Positions 9,705-21,516 of a stretch of DNA of 64,000 nucleotides are shown here, one piece after another. The first letter of the stretch is position 1. Each line of letters begins with the position of its first letter. The stretch is from Flammulina velutipes (lineage: Eukaryota; Basidiomycota; Agaricomycetes; Agaricales; Physalacriaceae), in assembly GCA_011800155.1 (NCBI GenBank), contig CM022370.1, positions 1,426,001 to 1,490,000 of the forward strand, in the 5' to 3' direction. Made by a program: the position numbers and the translations under genes. Under the pieces are notes generated by a model. It ran no database searches and was not told where the DNA came from. It saw nothing but the letters and a program-made list of their open reading frames with translations.

Positions 9705-12383
9705 CTACATTTTGCCTCCTTGCGCTTCCAACAACGTCGACATGTCGAAACTTCGTACCAAATGACCCAGAACCTTGTTGTCTGTCTTGCCGTTAAAACT
9801 CAGTGGGATGAATTCTATCGGTAGGATGTACGCCGGCCGCTGGTAGGCAGGTAATTTGGCCTCAACAGCCTTCTTCAGCGTTCGAATGAGCTCCTTCGTT
9901 TCTTCTGTTTTCAAGAGTTCAGGGAGCGTTGATCGACGCTCAGCAACGGACGTTTTGGCGTCTCCTGGAGCGACAAAACTGATGAGGAGTTCGTTCGCCA
10001 CTGCTGGGTGGGTGGTAATGAATGTTGATGCACTGAGCTCCGTAGGTTTTCCAGCCTGGACAAGGATCGACGAGATGCCCTCTGTCTCTATGCGAACGCC
10101 GCGGTATTTTACTTGGAGGTCGATGCGACCCATGATCTCTATTGAGTGGTCGGCCATCATGCGCACTAGGGTGAGGATGGTGAGTGGCGAAATCTGTGAT
10201 TATTCTGACGTTGTCTCACCTAAATCCCCAGTACGGTACGCTCTGGATCCAGGACTCGGAAACGCAATGAACGCCTTCGCTGTCGCCTCAGGAAGACCGT
10301 GATATCCTAAGAAGAATGTTTTACAACCAACTTCTTTGATGATATCTTTGCATCTCACCTCGCGCTACAAGAGGCCCTCCGATGATGAGCTCTCCTGGAC
10401 ACCCCAGAGGAACAATTTGAAGATTGCGGTCCACGACATATGCCGAGCACGAGGGAAAAGGCTTGCCAATATTTTCTTTTCTGTCGTTGGTGCCCACGCG
10501 ACGCGATGTGCAGCCAATGGTGGTCTCTGTTGGTCTAATCCCAGGTTCGTGTCTACTAATTTCAAGTAGATTAAGCGCTGACGTACCCATAGAAGTTGGC
10601 CAGAACTAAGTTGGGCACCTGGGACCATTTTTCGAGGAGCTTGGGATCTGTGTCAGTTTTCTCAAAACCAGTCAAAGCGCCTGAACGTACGGAATCTGTG
10701 ATCTTTTCACCCCCGGAAACAAGATACTTGATAGGAAGGCCATCTGGCTTCTGCAGCAATGCTTCTATCATGCTTGGAACCATCCCGATATGTGTAACGC
10801 CGATGTCGACAACGTGTTTCCGTAGCTGGGTGAGAAGTTCGAATCGAGGAGCGCTAACCAGCCGTGAGCCCAAGCACCAGCTTTGCACGATCTCGGATAT
10901 GTGCACGTCGAACGCGGTAGCTACGTGGTCAAATGTCAGCTTCATATTCCCTCAATCATCAATTCAGAATGTACATGCAAGAGCCAGTCGTTTGTCGGTG
11001 TCTGGGTTTGTGACGGGTTTTGGAAGCGCACAGAAAGCCTCCATCGCCCAGTACAAACCGCGGTGCTCTAACAGACATCCTTTTGGATTTCCAGTGGTGC
11101 CTATTAGTACGAGGTGAGTGATGTCTTCTTACATAGGGCTGGTACTGACCTGATGTATACAAGAGATATGCAAGTTGGTCTAGCTTCGCGCGACAGATAT
11201 TCTGGTCGCCAAATGTTGCCAAAGCATCGTTGATCAGGTTCGCTGTCAAGAGCACTGAACGGGTACTAAATGTGCTTTCGTCTTCGGCGGCGGTAAACAC
11301 CAGCGGAGCACCACTGTCCTCCGCTATAAAAGTTTTTCGCTCTATCGGTAACTCGGGGTCGATCTGTTATCCGTTCAGTGGGTGCTAACTTGGAGCGACT
11401 GGGATATGACTGACCGAGACATAGCAAGCGCCTGCTTTTAAGATGGCGGCCATCGCTATGTAGAAGAAAGAAGTACGGGAACTGCAGAGCGGCACCTTGT
11501 CTTCTACCTGAACCCCTTTGGATACGAGCCAGTGGGCGAGAGCGTTACTTTGCTGATTGAGCTCGCCATATGTCAGGAGGAATGGTGGGTTTTCAAGTGT
11601 TGCGTATATCTCGTGGGCTACTGCGTCTGGACGGTTCTTCGCGTGACCAAAGAGCCATTCCAGTGCAACATGCTCTTTGTCAGAATCACAACGACCCAAG
11701 GTTGAGGATTGGAGCTCGGTGGGTATAGGAATGTGGGAGGTACAGGGCGACGCAGGGTCACGTTGAATATGGGCGATTGTCAGACTGACATACGCAGCTA
11801 ACGTTTCGAGGGACGCAGTACAGGCAATGGTTGTGTCGACGAGAAAATCCAGAGATACAGATGAGTTACTGGAGGCATGGGCGCCGAATACGATGCTGCG
11901 TGGGACGAAGCTGCCGGATTTTGCGTGCTTCGCTACGTCCCATATGATGATGACTGGTAGGGGATTGTGCTGGTCGTCTACATGGAGATCAAGGCGGGCG
12001 TCTTCAAGACATGTTTCTGTGTCCGCCTCATCCGACAGCCACGTTTCAAGGTGATGTGCGTACTGGGACCAGGAAAGTTCGGGATGAGATGTGGCGCGCA
12101 TTAAACGGAGCCAAACGGCCTCAGGGTCGTGCAGGCAGTCGGGATCTGTTTCGGCAAGAAGGATATCCTGTATGTCGAGGTATTGCATGAGGGTGCTCGT
12201 AAAGGCCGCGCGCAGTTTGGCAAGGCCATCTTGGCGTATGCCTCCAGCTTCGTCCAGGAGTGGGAGTGACGTTTCACTGGGAAGATCTATGGAGACACGG
12301 CATGGGCCTCGGGTAGGCTGCCTGTTGAGAGAGCCAAGGTCGGAAAGTGGGTGGAACGTGTAGTTATGAAGAACGGATGCCAT
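9705..12383 (-). CDS. NRPS-like stand-alone adenylation-domain protein (no carrier domain)
   Basis: The protein starts at the ATG at 12383 with about 180 residues resembling the region before the first adenylation domain of large fungal synthetases. A complete A domain follows: ALEWLFGHAKNRPDAVA, LTYGELN, KAGACYVSIDPELP, YTSGTTGNPKGCLLEHRG (A3, across an intron near 11103-11148), FYGPTETTIG (A5), AYRTGDL (A7, near 10228), GRIDLQVKYRGVRIE (A8) and NGKTDNKVL (A10 lysine, about 9766-9792). The frame stops at TAG 9705-9707 about 25 codons past A10. No phosphopantetheine-attachment motif or condensation domain follows, and SmD3 ends only 145 bp away, so there is no room for one. The A domain looks like those of ferrichrome-type synthetases, but the substrate cannot be read from the sequence. 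It may be a functional stand-alone ligase or a remnant of a larger enzyme. Confidence 0.8.
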
Positions 12384-13396
12384 CCTTCCCGCGAGATATT
12401 TGGAGGATCGAAAAGAAACGTGAAAAGCATGTGTGCGTCTTTATGTATAGGCTTCATCTTGTGGTCCTGGAGCACGCATGGAAATCTTATCAGATTGGAT
12501 TGTCGGACACCTAAGGCCGATTATCTGATAACGGTCGATCAGAACGGAAGTAAAGCTCCCTGACTCCAGGACTGAAAACGAACCACCACCTCCTCAGTCA
12601 TCTCAACCTATTTTGCGGATCCCAATTGAACCAGTTCAGCAGAGCTCTTCATGTGCTTGTCCGTTTGTTCTTTTTTCGAACGGTGTTATGGTTGTGTACT
12701 GGACCCATAGAAATTAGAAGACGTGAGCCATGGAGTACCAACTCAAGCATGTGGTCCAATCAAACTGACTGGGGCTCGTTGGGGGTTCGGCTCACTTCTC
12801 TCGCGGGTTCAGCCAGGGGGGGTTCACCCGAAAAGCCGGTGGGATAACTGGTCCTGGGGGGCCATTTTTTACTTAAGCACGGACATCGCCGAGCAATTTC
12901 GTGGCGCAGCTATCATTCGTAGATGGAGGCGCTCCCGTGCCTGCCTTTGACTCCAACTTTTCCATGGAATAACTAGCACTTGCTTACGGTGTAGTTTCTT
13001 TCAATTGCGATCGGCCAAAGATGGGGAGAGATTTCACTAGATGCAATGGAAGACTTTCTCCTCCCTTTGTCGAGGTGTATAGAGAAATAATTCGAAGAGA
13101 ATAGGTTAACAGTAGCTCTCATGTCTTGCAATGTGAGAGAACGATGAGTTTTCACAACGCTCGGCAGCGGCGGCATGGGGGGTTGTTCAGGGTTTGATGA
13201 ACGCACTTGTTTTCACGGATTTACCGGCCGCTAACCCCTTGGGTTCAGCCGCCTGTTCGCATTGCGTCAGATGGCAGGGGCCTAATGCAAACGGATCCCG
13301 GCTTCTTTTGAAATCCTTTTTATCAGATTACGACGCGTGCTTGTCGTTCCGCTTCTCCCACAGGCCTCCATCTCTTTCTTCATTCTTCTTGCCTTT
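12384..13396. other. Intergenic region, no gene seen
   Basis: About 1 kb between the divergent NRPS-like gene and the ABC transporter. Only short frames without family resemblance or splice support are present. It presumably holds both promoters. I see no repeat or transposon signature. Confidence 0.6.
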
Positions 13397-16300
13397 ATGG
13401 CCTTCCTCTGTGGCGACGAAGGCTCCTTTGGACCTGTAGCCTCATGTAGACACATGGACTTTACCTTGGGGTTCCAATTCAGGTGGCGTCCAGGCTTTTG
13501 ACTACTTTGTCCCTTCCTTCTGACAGTTGTGGCAGGTTCATGTCGATCACGCCCTCTGCTCTTTTCCTATTCTGCTGTATCCTTCGTGTGAAAACCCTCA
13601 TAGAAAGCAAACGCGTCACCAAGCACGCTGTGGATATTTTGTCGGCATTTAAGCTCGTTTCGGGACTAGTGTTGTTAGCAGGTACATCTGCATGTGTTGC
13701 TTTGGCCCCTAGGGTGGGCTGGGGAAAATGGGCTACGGTCGGATACTCTCTGGACCTACTGGCAACAGTGAGTTTCAAATGCGAGTCCTTCGTCCGACAT
13801 GCTGAATTCGCCGACGTAGGCGTGTTTCATGACAGTGTCTTATTTCCACCATACCACAAAGACTCATCCGAGCTCAATGGGTGGTCTGTATATGGCTTTA
13901 ACACTGCTTTTCTCTGCTACCCAACTCCGAACATACATTACAACCGAGATACTTCATACGTCCCTTTTCCCAGCTTTCGTGGTGACTTTCGCAGCTCGAT
14001 TCTTACTCGTGGTTACGGAATTCGCCAATAAGAGGAAGTTCTTGTCGGAACTGCATAAGGTAAGCTCATCGTCGCTTTCCTTTCTCTGGCTCATCTTTTT
14101 CAGCCAGTCGCACTCGAAGAGACGGCTTCGCTTCCAGAAAGACTCATTTTCGTTTACTTGTATCCACTGCTAAGACGCGGGTTCCAAGGGCCAATAACTC
14201 TCGACCAGCTGAATGAGTTTGGTCTACCTCCAGTCATGTCTTCTGGGCCCGCGAATTCAAAACTATCACAAAAACTGGCGCTGTCGTACGTGTATATCAC
14301 ATTTGGGCTCACATTCCGTCTTACCAAGATGTATAGACGAGACTCTTCGGGAAAGCAGGCGATTTTCATGCCCTCGATGAGAGCGTTCTTCTCAGTCTTC
14401 ACTGCGCCGGTAATACCGAAACTCTTCTTGATCGCGACAACTTTCACACAACCGTTCCTTGTCGAGTCCATGTTGCTCTTCGTCTCGTCTTACTCGGATG
14501 AAGATGGTTCTCGTCAAGACCCTGCTTATGGTTGGGGATTAGTCGGAGCGTACGCTTTGGTGTACCTACTGATCGCCTTCTGTACCGCTCTCTATTGGGA
14601 CAAAGTCAGATAGCTAGTTTCTAGTCTCGTTCATACACTGATCATTCATTCAACAGGTATATGCTATGGTTGTATGTTACCGCGCAGCTTTGTGAGTCCT
14701 CTTTATGCTGTTTACTGACACTCGCTTAAATGGCATATGCAGAGTAAGCGTCATATTCGACAAGTCAATGCGACTTTCTGCGTCTGTTTCGGAGAGCAAA
14801 GGTGGAACTGCAGTTACCTATATGTCGGTCGACGTGGAGAGGGTCTGCGAAGGCATTGCCTTCTTCCACGAGACCTGGTCCGCTCTACTATCGATCGCAG
14901 TAGCGGCAGTGGTTCTTTGGTTCAAGGTTTGTTTCATTTGACGTGTCTTGTTCGCATCTCACAGAACTTTACATAGGCTACATTTGCGATGATCCCTCCC
15001 ATTGTTATCATGATTGCTTTCTTCTTCATCACTAGTTACATTGGCAAACGAGTGGCGAACTCTCAAAAACGATGGATGGAGAGCACGCAAGCCCGAGTCA
15101 AAATTTTAGTGCGTCGTAGATCAGTTGTCACGTTCATTCTCTGAATTTATTGTCCTCACAGACGTCTATAACATCTCAGATGATTCCGCTCAAGTTCCTC
15201 GGTGTTGAATCAACGGTTCCCGGCTGGGTTAATCCCGTAAGGAACAGAGAGATCGCCCACTTGAAAGCATTCTAGTAAGTTTGCATACTTCTATCGATCT
15301 ATATATTCCTGACGATATGAAGCTTGAAGCTTGTCGTTGTGGGCGTCTTGTCCAGTGCTACTATCAACTTTGCGGGATTGGCAGCGCTAGGAACGTTCGT
15401 GGGGATCAGTGCGGAAAATCTCCGATCGGAGACGCTCTTTACCATCTTGACGGTTGTCGTACGTCCTCCTCACTTTTTGACATCTCATTTCTCACCGACG
15501 GCAGAATCTTGTGACGCTACCCATCAGCACTGTTGGCAATTGCTTCCCCCTTCTGCTAGCCTCTCACGCGAGCATGAAGCGTATCGCAGAGTTCTTGTAA
15601 GTCTCGGTATCATTTCTTGAAGGACAATTCCGAATGATTATGAAGGTCTTTGGGAGAAAAGTTGGAGACACCAAGCGAGAGCCTGTACGCTGAGAAGAGC
15701 GACTCAGATCTCAGTGAAAAAGCCTCTATCCACAAGTCCAATGCCTTCGACTCTGCGTTATCTCTGTTAAATGCTTCAGTGGCCGTCAGCGAAGGTGGAA
15801 AACCATTATTAACAGGAATCAGCGTCTCGTTCGCTCGGAATATGCTCACCATGATCGTTGGGCCAGTTGCATCCGTGAGTTCTTGCCCTTTCTATGCACG
15901 CTGTTCTGACATCAATATTACAGGGCAAGACCGTCCTTCTTAGAACCCTTCTGGGTGAAAACTTCGTCGTTTCTGGATCTAGTAACTTGACACAAGGCAA
16001 AGTGGCTTATGCTCCACAGGAAGCATTCATTTGGCCTACGACAGTCCGTGAGAACATAATTTTGGACGGGATATATGAACCTGGATGGTACAACACCGTA
16101 GTGAAAGCATGTGCATTGGAAGATGACTTCTCTCAAATGGAGAAAGGAGACATGACAGTGATGACCAGCGGCAGCGGAAGCTCAGTCAGTGGAGGACAAA
16201 AGCAACGGATTGTGCGGAATTTCCTTCCCATTGTTATTTGTCTGGCTGACTTTGATACAGTCATTAGCTCGTGCGGTCTATGCGCGATGCGAGGTTACAT

Positions 16301-19055
16301 TATTGGACGATTGTTTTTCTGCATTGGTAAATACTCTAACTTGCGATAGAGGATCATGCGACTGATGATATGTTGAAGGATGCACATACCTCCGCTTCGG
16401 TTTTCTCCAACCTTTTCTCCCAGGGCGGTTTACTTCGCGGCAAGCAGGTCATCCTTGTTACACACAATTGTTGGTTCACTCCCTTTGGTTTACATCAATA
16501 CAGCTAACCGCGGCATAGTGCTTCACCTTTCTACGGCTGATCGAGTTCTTATCCTCGATGCTTGCGCTATCGTCGCAGAGGGTTCGCTTTATGATCTTCG
16601 TGCTGGCCAGCTCGACATTGCACGTTATGTCGGAGAGCAGAAGAACGCCGAGGCAGAGGATGAGGTGGAGGAGAAGATCGTATCGAAGCCAAATACAGCC
16701 ACTCCTAACAAGATCTCACCGGTCAAGCTAGCCCCCTCAGAGGCGAAGAAACTTGAAGAAGTCAAAGCGAACAAATGGGGACCATATCTGTTCTATCTTC
16801 GAGCGGTGCGTTGATTTTGTCAATAACGTAGGCACGTGTCTAACATGCTTCCTACAGTGTGGCTGGAAGAGGCTCTCCATTTGTTTCGCGTGTCTCATCA
16901 CGTATACATCCATGCAAATTGGGCTGCAGCTGCTCTTGAAATACTGGGCGGAAAGCGGGGCCACCGATCACGGTCCCTGGTTGGGGGGTTATGCAGCATT
17001 CACAGTCATATGTTTCACAACCTCGTTCATCACCCTGTACGTCTACGCGCAGTTGACGGCGCCACACGCTTCGCTTGTCATACACGCACGGCAGCTCGCT
17101 GCAGTTTTAGCAGCGCCAGTGACGTACTTCCAGCGAACCCCCGTCGCTCAGCTTCAAAATCGTTGGTCGGGAGATATGTATATCTCTGATTTTGCGTTTC
17201 CCCGGGCAACTCAAGATTTCATGTTCACCGCAGTATATGTTGGTAAGACTCGTCTCTGCCATCCGAGTATTCTCGAACTGACTTTTCTAATAGTCGGTGC
17301 TATTGTCTTAATTCTAATCGCGGTATGTATATTCTCAATAGTGACGCATATCATCTTGAACTTTATGATCTCAGGTGCCTTGGCTGGCTATATCCGTCCC
17401 TTTCCTAGTCGTGGCATACTGGGGCCTCCAGAGAATATACTTGGTAGGGTTTCTCCGAGATCATCTTTCAATGCCTCATCACGAATCATGCAGGCAACAT
17501 CTCGCCAACTACAGGCTCTTACGATGAGCTCTAAGACTCCAATTTACACTGCATTCACTACCACACTCAACGGCCTAGTGGCAATCCGTGCCTTCCGGGC
17601 AGAAAAGATGTTCAAAGACCAAAGTATGTATCATCTCGATCGTGCACAGGTTCCAATGTACTACCGGTATGCTGGTATTCGATTCCTGTGAGTGTTGCTC
17701 TTTTGTGTAGATGAAGCTCACACGAGACAGTCGGACGTCACTGAACCTTGTCACGGCTTTAATTGCGATATCCGTCGCTGCGCTTGCCGTCGGACTGAGG
17801 AACTCAACGTCTGGAGGCTATTTGGGCATTGCACTCTCACAGCTAGTCGGCCTATCACAGAGCTTGATCAACCTGCTCTTGGCATACACTCGCGTTGAAA
17901 ACGGAATGGTCTCCGTAGGACGAATCTTCGAGTTGGACAGTCTCGAACCTGAGGATGGAAACGATAGTAGGGGCGCTGTCGGTGATGTTGAAAAACATAG
18001 CGCTGAGTGGCCTTCTCGAGGAGCGATTGAGTTCCGCGATGTTAGCCTTCGCTACCGGTATGTGGAATCTGCTAGTTGGAGAATTCATGGCTCATGACAC
18101 CCAATAGAGAGGACATGGAGCCTGTCCTTCATAGTCTTTGCTTCTCTGTGAGCGGAGGAGAAAAATTAGGCATTTGTGGGCGTACAGGGTGCGTATCTCA
18201 TTAGAGTCCAGAGCTTTCTCTAAATACATTGTGCTACAGGAGTGGCAAAAGTAGTACAGTATTTGCACTTCTCAGAGGGCTGGGCAGATCAGATCTCTTC
18301 TCTGGTCAAATCTTCATCGATGGAGTCGACATATCTACCATTCCCATAAATGAACTCCGTTCTGCCATCAGGTGAGGCTTTGTACTTCGCCTTTTACTTG
18401 CATTTATTAATGCTTTCATTCAGCACAGTGTCGCAAGACCCATTCTTATTGTACGCGTCTATGCGAGATAACCTCGTACTTGGATGTACACCTAAAACAG
18501 ATGACGAGATCTGGGACGCCTTAAAGCTCGTAGGGATGCACGGCGCTGTGGATAAACTTGAGAGCAAACTCGAGACTGTTATCGCTGCAGATGGTTCTCA
18601 ATTTTCTGCTGGAGAGGTCCGTGATCTTTCGAATGTTGACGATCACTGCTAACGGGGGTCAAAGCGTCAATTGTTGTGCATCGCTCGCGTACTCCTCCAG
18701 AAGAGAAAGATCGTCGTACTTGACGAGGCGTCATCTAGGTATGGTTTGTTCTAATGAGATTGGTAAGAACTGACATCGTCGCCCATAGCATGGACTCGGC
18801 GACTGACAAGCAGCTTCTCCACGTCTTATCAACTAGCTTGCGTAACGTCACCGTGATCTCGGTGGCGCACCGTATCTGTAAGTTGTCCGTTCTATTGTCT
18901 TCACGTCGTTCTAAAATACAATAGCCACGATCATTGATTTCGACAAAGTAATGGTTCTCGACAGTGGTCGAGTTGTGGAGATTGGAGCCCCAAAGGAATT
19001 GATAGCAAGTCCAAGTTCTCTCTTTGCAGGGCTATACGAAAAGCAAACGGCATGA
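13397..19055 (+). CDS. ABCC-type (MRP/YCF1-like) full-length ABC transporter
   Basis: The start at 13397 gives [27 protein letters not shown], the extracellular N-terminus typical of fungal ABCC proteins with an extra TMD0. A first intron (about 13482-13533) then leads into TM helices. TMD1 spans about 14150-15600. NBD1 has Walker A GPVASGKT (split by an intron near 15870-15923), signature VSGGQKQR (about 16182-16210) and Walker [11 protein letters not shown] (about 16298-16326). TMD2 spans about 16850-17880. NBD2 has Walker A GRTGSGKS (about 18180-18250), a signature reduced to FSAGERQLL split by an intron at about 18616-18663, Walker [11 protein letters not shown] and the H-loop VISVAHR. 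The stop is TGA 19053-19055. Such proteins export glutathione conjugates and other organic anions across vacuolar or plasma membranes. The substrate here is unknown. Confidence 0.92.
16327..16351 (+). other. Possible ultrashort (25-nt) intron in the ABC transporter
   Basis: After Walker B the frame reads TTG then GTAAATACTCTAACTTGCGA... and soon hits stops. Removing the 25 nt that begin GTAAAT, contain a CTAAC branch-like element and end AG rejoins SAL to [12 protein letters not shown], as family members read. The alternatives are an indel in the gene or an assembly error. Confidence 0.45.
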
Positions 19056-19147
19056 ACCAAGGGTTCTAGCTTTTTCCCAGACAAGGAAAGTTCGTTCACA
19101 TATAGATACATTAGTTTAGAATAATACATGGTGTATCCATCACTCGT

Positions 19148-19784
19148 TTATGGGTCTTCATCATCATCGAGCTTCCATGCATTATCCTTAATAAGCTTCT
19201 CGCGTTCAAGAAGATATTTCCCTGTATGTCGTGAGCGACATGAAGAGATCGGTCAAACGATTCAATACCTTCTTTATACTTCTGAGAGAAGTCAGCAGCT
19301 TTGTGATAGTACCAGCCAAGTCTGTCGTTGCATCCTACACAGAAGACATCTGCAACGGTATGCGTTCCGGTCCTAAGCTTCCGGTCAGCCATTATCACAT
19401 CCTAGTGCGCCACACAACAATATTGACATACAGAAGTGCCCGGTCTTCCTTCCGTCCAAGTTTGACGTTCGTAGCAGAGTATACAAGACTGAAATATTTA
19501 TTTCAACGCAGATGTAAGGTGGCTCGGAGACTTTAGACTTACTATCCGCGTCCGTCACGACCAGAGAAAGCCTTACTGATCAGTTCATCTTGTAGTGTCT
19601 GGGTCTGATTTAGCTTATGATCGCTTGAATAAGATTAAAATGGACCTACAATGGTTGCAGAGCACTTCGAACAAAAGTATGTGGGATGACCAGCGTATGC
19701 TTGGACGACCTGGTCCTTGGTGTCTGAGGATATTGGTGTCGATGTCATCTTTCTGAGCACTGTGAAGAGAGCGTTAGAAGACAT
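19148..19784 (-). CDS. Yippee-like zinc-binding protein (MOH1 family)
   Basis: Yippee proteins carry a zinc site made by two CxxC pairs and are conserved across eukaryotes; their cellular role is poorly defined. Visible in order on the minus strand: YAGHPTYFCSKCSATI with the first CxxC, LQDELISKAFSGRDGRGY, then LRTGTHTVADVFCVGCNDRL with the second CxxC, and LGWYYHKAADFSQKYKEG. The last exon continues GKYLLEREKLI and an acidic tail ending at TAA 19148-19150. Introns lie near 19218-19262, 19375-19430, 19496-19540 and 19598-19660. The start at 19784 (MSSNALFTV) is the most upstream in-frame ATG; 19748 is an alternative. Convergent with the ABC transporter gene. Confidence 0.88.
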
Positions 19785-19992
19785 CGATGTATCTGTTATC
19801 TGTGGCCTTCGTACGATATTTATACGTGTCAATGTGATATAACGCTAATCTGGGGCATTTCAACTGTCGTGGTGAGCGGGAAAGGTGAGGAAGCTGTTTC
19901 CGGAATACCCCAGTCCGATAACGCCACACGGACAAGCTGATGCATATAAAGCTGAGGTGATATTCTTTATTGTAGCTGACAGAGGTACAGTA

Positions 19993-20972
19993 TTATGATG
20001 ATTGGCTCTTGGGTGCATGCTCGTACTCCCCGAATCCTAGTGACTTTTGAACAACATCATCTTGTGCATCAGGTTCCAAATGGCCCCGCTGATTCCTTCG
20101 GGCTCTACAAACGGAAGGTCAGAGAGAATGGCTGACGGGCATGAGTATGATCTGACTTGAAAAAGGTGTACGAGAGAACGACGTCTTCGACGTCTCTGCA
20201 TGATGGATCATCCAAGATATCCTTGTCAATGAAAAATAACAGAGGCATATCGACCTCTTCACCCGCCAGTAGACGCTGTTCTTCGAAGCAGAAGCACTCT
20301 ACTTTGGAGAAATATGGTGCCACCTGTACAACAGTCATGAAGAACGAAACAGTATTTGGGGGGTACTAACTCTGTCTGGGGTCACATTATAGGTCGCAAT
20401 CCCAATGATGTCGGTATCTGATTTGTTTTTCGCAGTGTAGAAAGCCAAGCTTGTCTCCCCAGGTAAGACATTGACAATCTTTTGTTGCGGCTTGAAAGCC
20501 CAAGGGAGTTGTTCCGATTTATCGGCGTTGAAGTGAACCTTAATGCGGCGCGCGTTCTCGACTGGGACGAGACGCTCAGCTTCAAATCGACCATTCCCAA
20601 CTTTGGGGGTGCCAGCGAATCCAGTGGCAGCGCAGAACATCCGATACAGAGGTACCGCGGCGTACGAAGCACCGAGGGCGACTACTATCTTCACAAGTAG
20701 TTTCTTAGCGACGGAGTGACAGGAAAATAGCAAACTCACGACTGCAGAAGTATAGAGAAGGAAACTGTTGTTCCTTCTACGATGCATTTCAGCGACGCTT
20801 TGTTGCATATTGGGGGTCGGCCGTTTGGGTGGAGGGACTGTGGACATTCGACGCCATAATAAAGGCTCGTGGGCGTGATTTAATGGCGCTCTGCACTAAT
20901 ATGTGGCGCTCAATAAAGTGTTCAAAATAAATGGGTCTGCGAGCGCACCTGCCTGGTCGCGAGTCTGAACAT
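19993..20972 (-). CDS. COX11: Cytochrome c oxidase assembly protein COX11 (mitochondrial copper chaperone)
   Basis: COX11 delivers copper to the CuB site of cytochrome oxidase subunit 1 and is anchored in the inner mitochondrial membrane. The conserved parts are SYAAVPLYRMFCAATGFAGT (membrane segment and first Cys), FNADKSEQLPWAFKP, the copper-binding motif KVECFCFEEQ (about 20279-20307) and the DPSCRDVEDVVLSYTFF strand. A 24-nt first coding exon (20949-20972, MFRLATRQ) plus an intron 20896-20948 adds an Arg-rich presequence running through APLNHAHEPLLWRRM, which fits mitochondrial import. The next in-frame ATG at 20847 would lack most of it. Other introns lie near 20688-20740, 20340-20370 and 20105-20157. 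The tail KARRNQRGHLEPDAQ ends at TAA 19993-19995. Confidence 0.92.
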
Positions 20973-21516
20973 GGCGGTTATTGACTAGGAAATGCAGCCG
21001 GCAAATATTTCTCGGAGGATGCCGCTTCCGCTCATGTCATCATGCCACCATCAACTATAGCGACGAAGTCTCGCGTCCACTGGTCCAGACGTAGGTAGCA
21101 TTAATATCCTGTTGACATCCCTAGGAAAACTCAGACGCTTGTGGCTGGCTTGTTAAAGAATAACCGTCTTCCGGACCGTTGGTGGGCCGCCTCGCATAGA
21201 ATGACCATCCCTCCGCTCCCGTTCTTCGAAGTATTCCCGAAAGATTATGCATATAGGTGTCGACTCGAAAGCACTACGTTCTGCGGCTCCTAAACTGCCG
21301 TACACAGCATTCTTTTCCAGACAATTTCTAGGTTTGGTCAAGGACGTGGACATTCCATCTCGATACACGTTACTAGTAGCAAGTGCTCGATTCCCGGAGA
21401 AATCGTACGGTCACCAAGGACACGAGATCGAGCCTATTTCCTCGTGCTCGTCCTTTCCGATGTCCTATAAAGGAGACATTAACTGGAGGCGGTTTAGCTA
21501 GACTTCCCATCCTCTC
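20973..21516. other. Intergenic region, no gene seen
   Basis: About 540 bp between the divergent COX11 and secreted-protein genes. Overlapping frames on both strands (21153-21501) show no known family, no signal peptide and no splice logic, so none is called. A TATAAA-like element (CTATAAAGG) lies near 21466, about 50 bp before the secreted-protein ATG and in a plausible position for a promoter element. Confidence 0.5.

Noticed and set aside
21153..21501. Overlapping frames on both strands between COX11 and the secreted-protein gene
   Set aside because: Neither has a family resemblance, signal peptide or splice support. The position is a divergent promoter.
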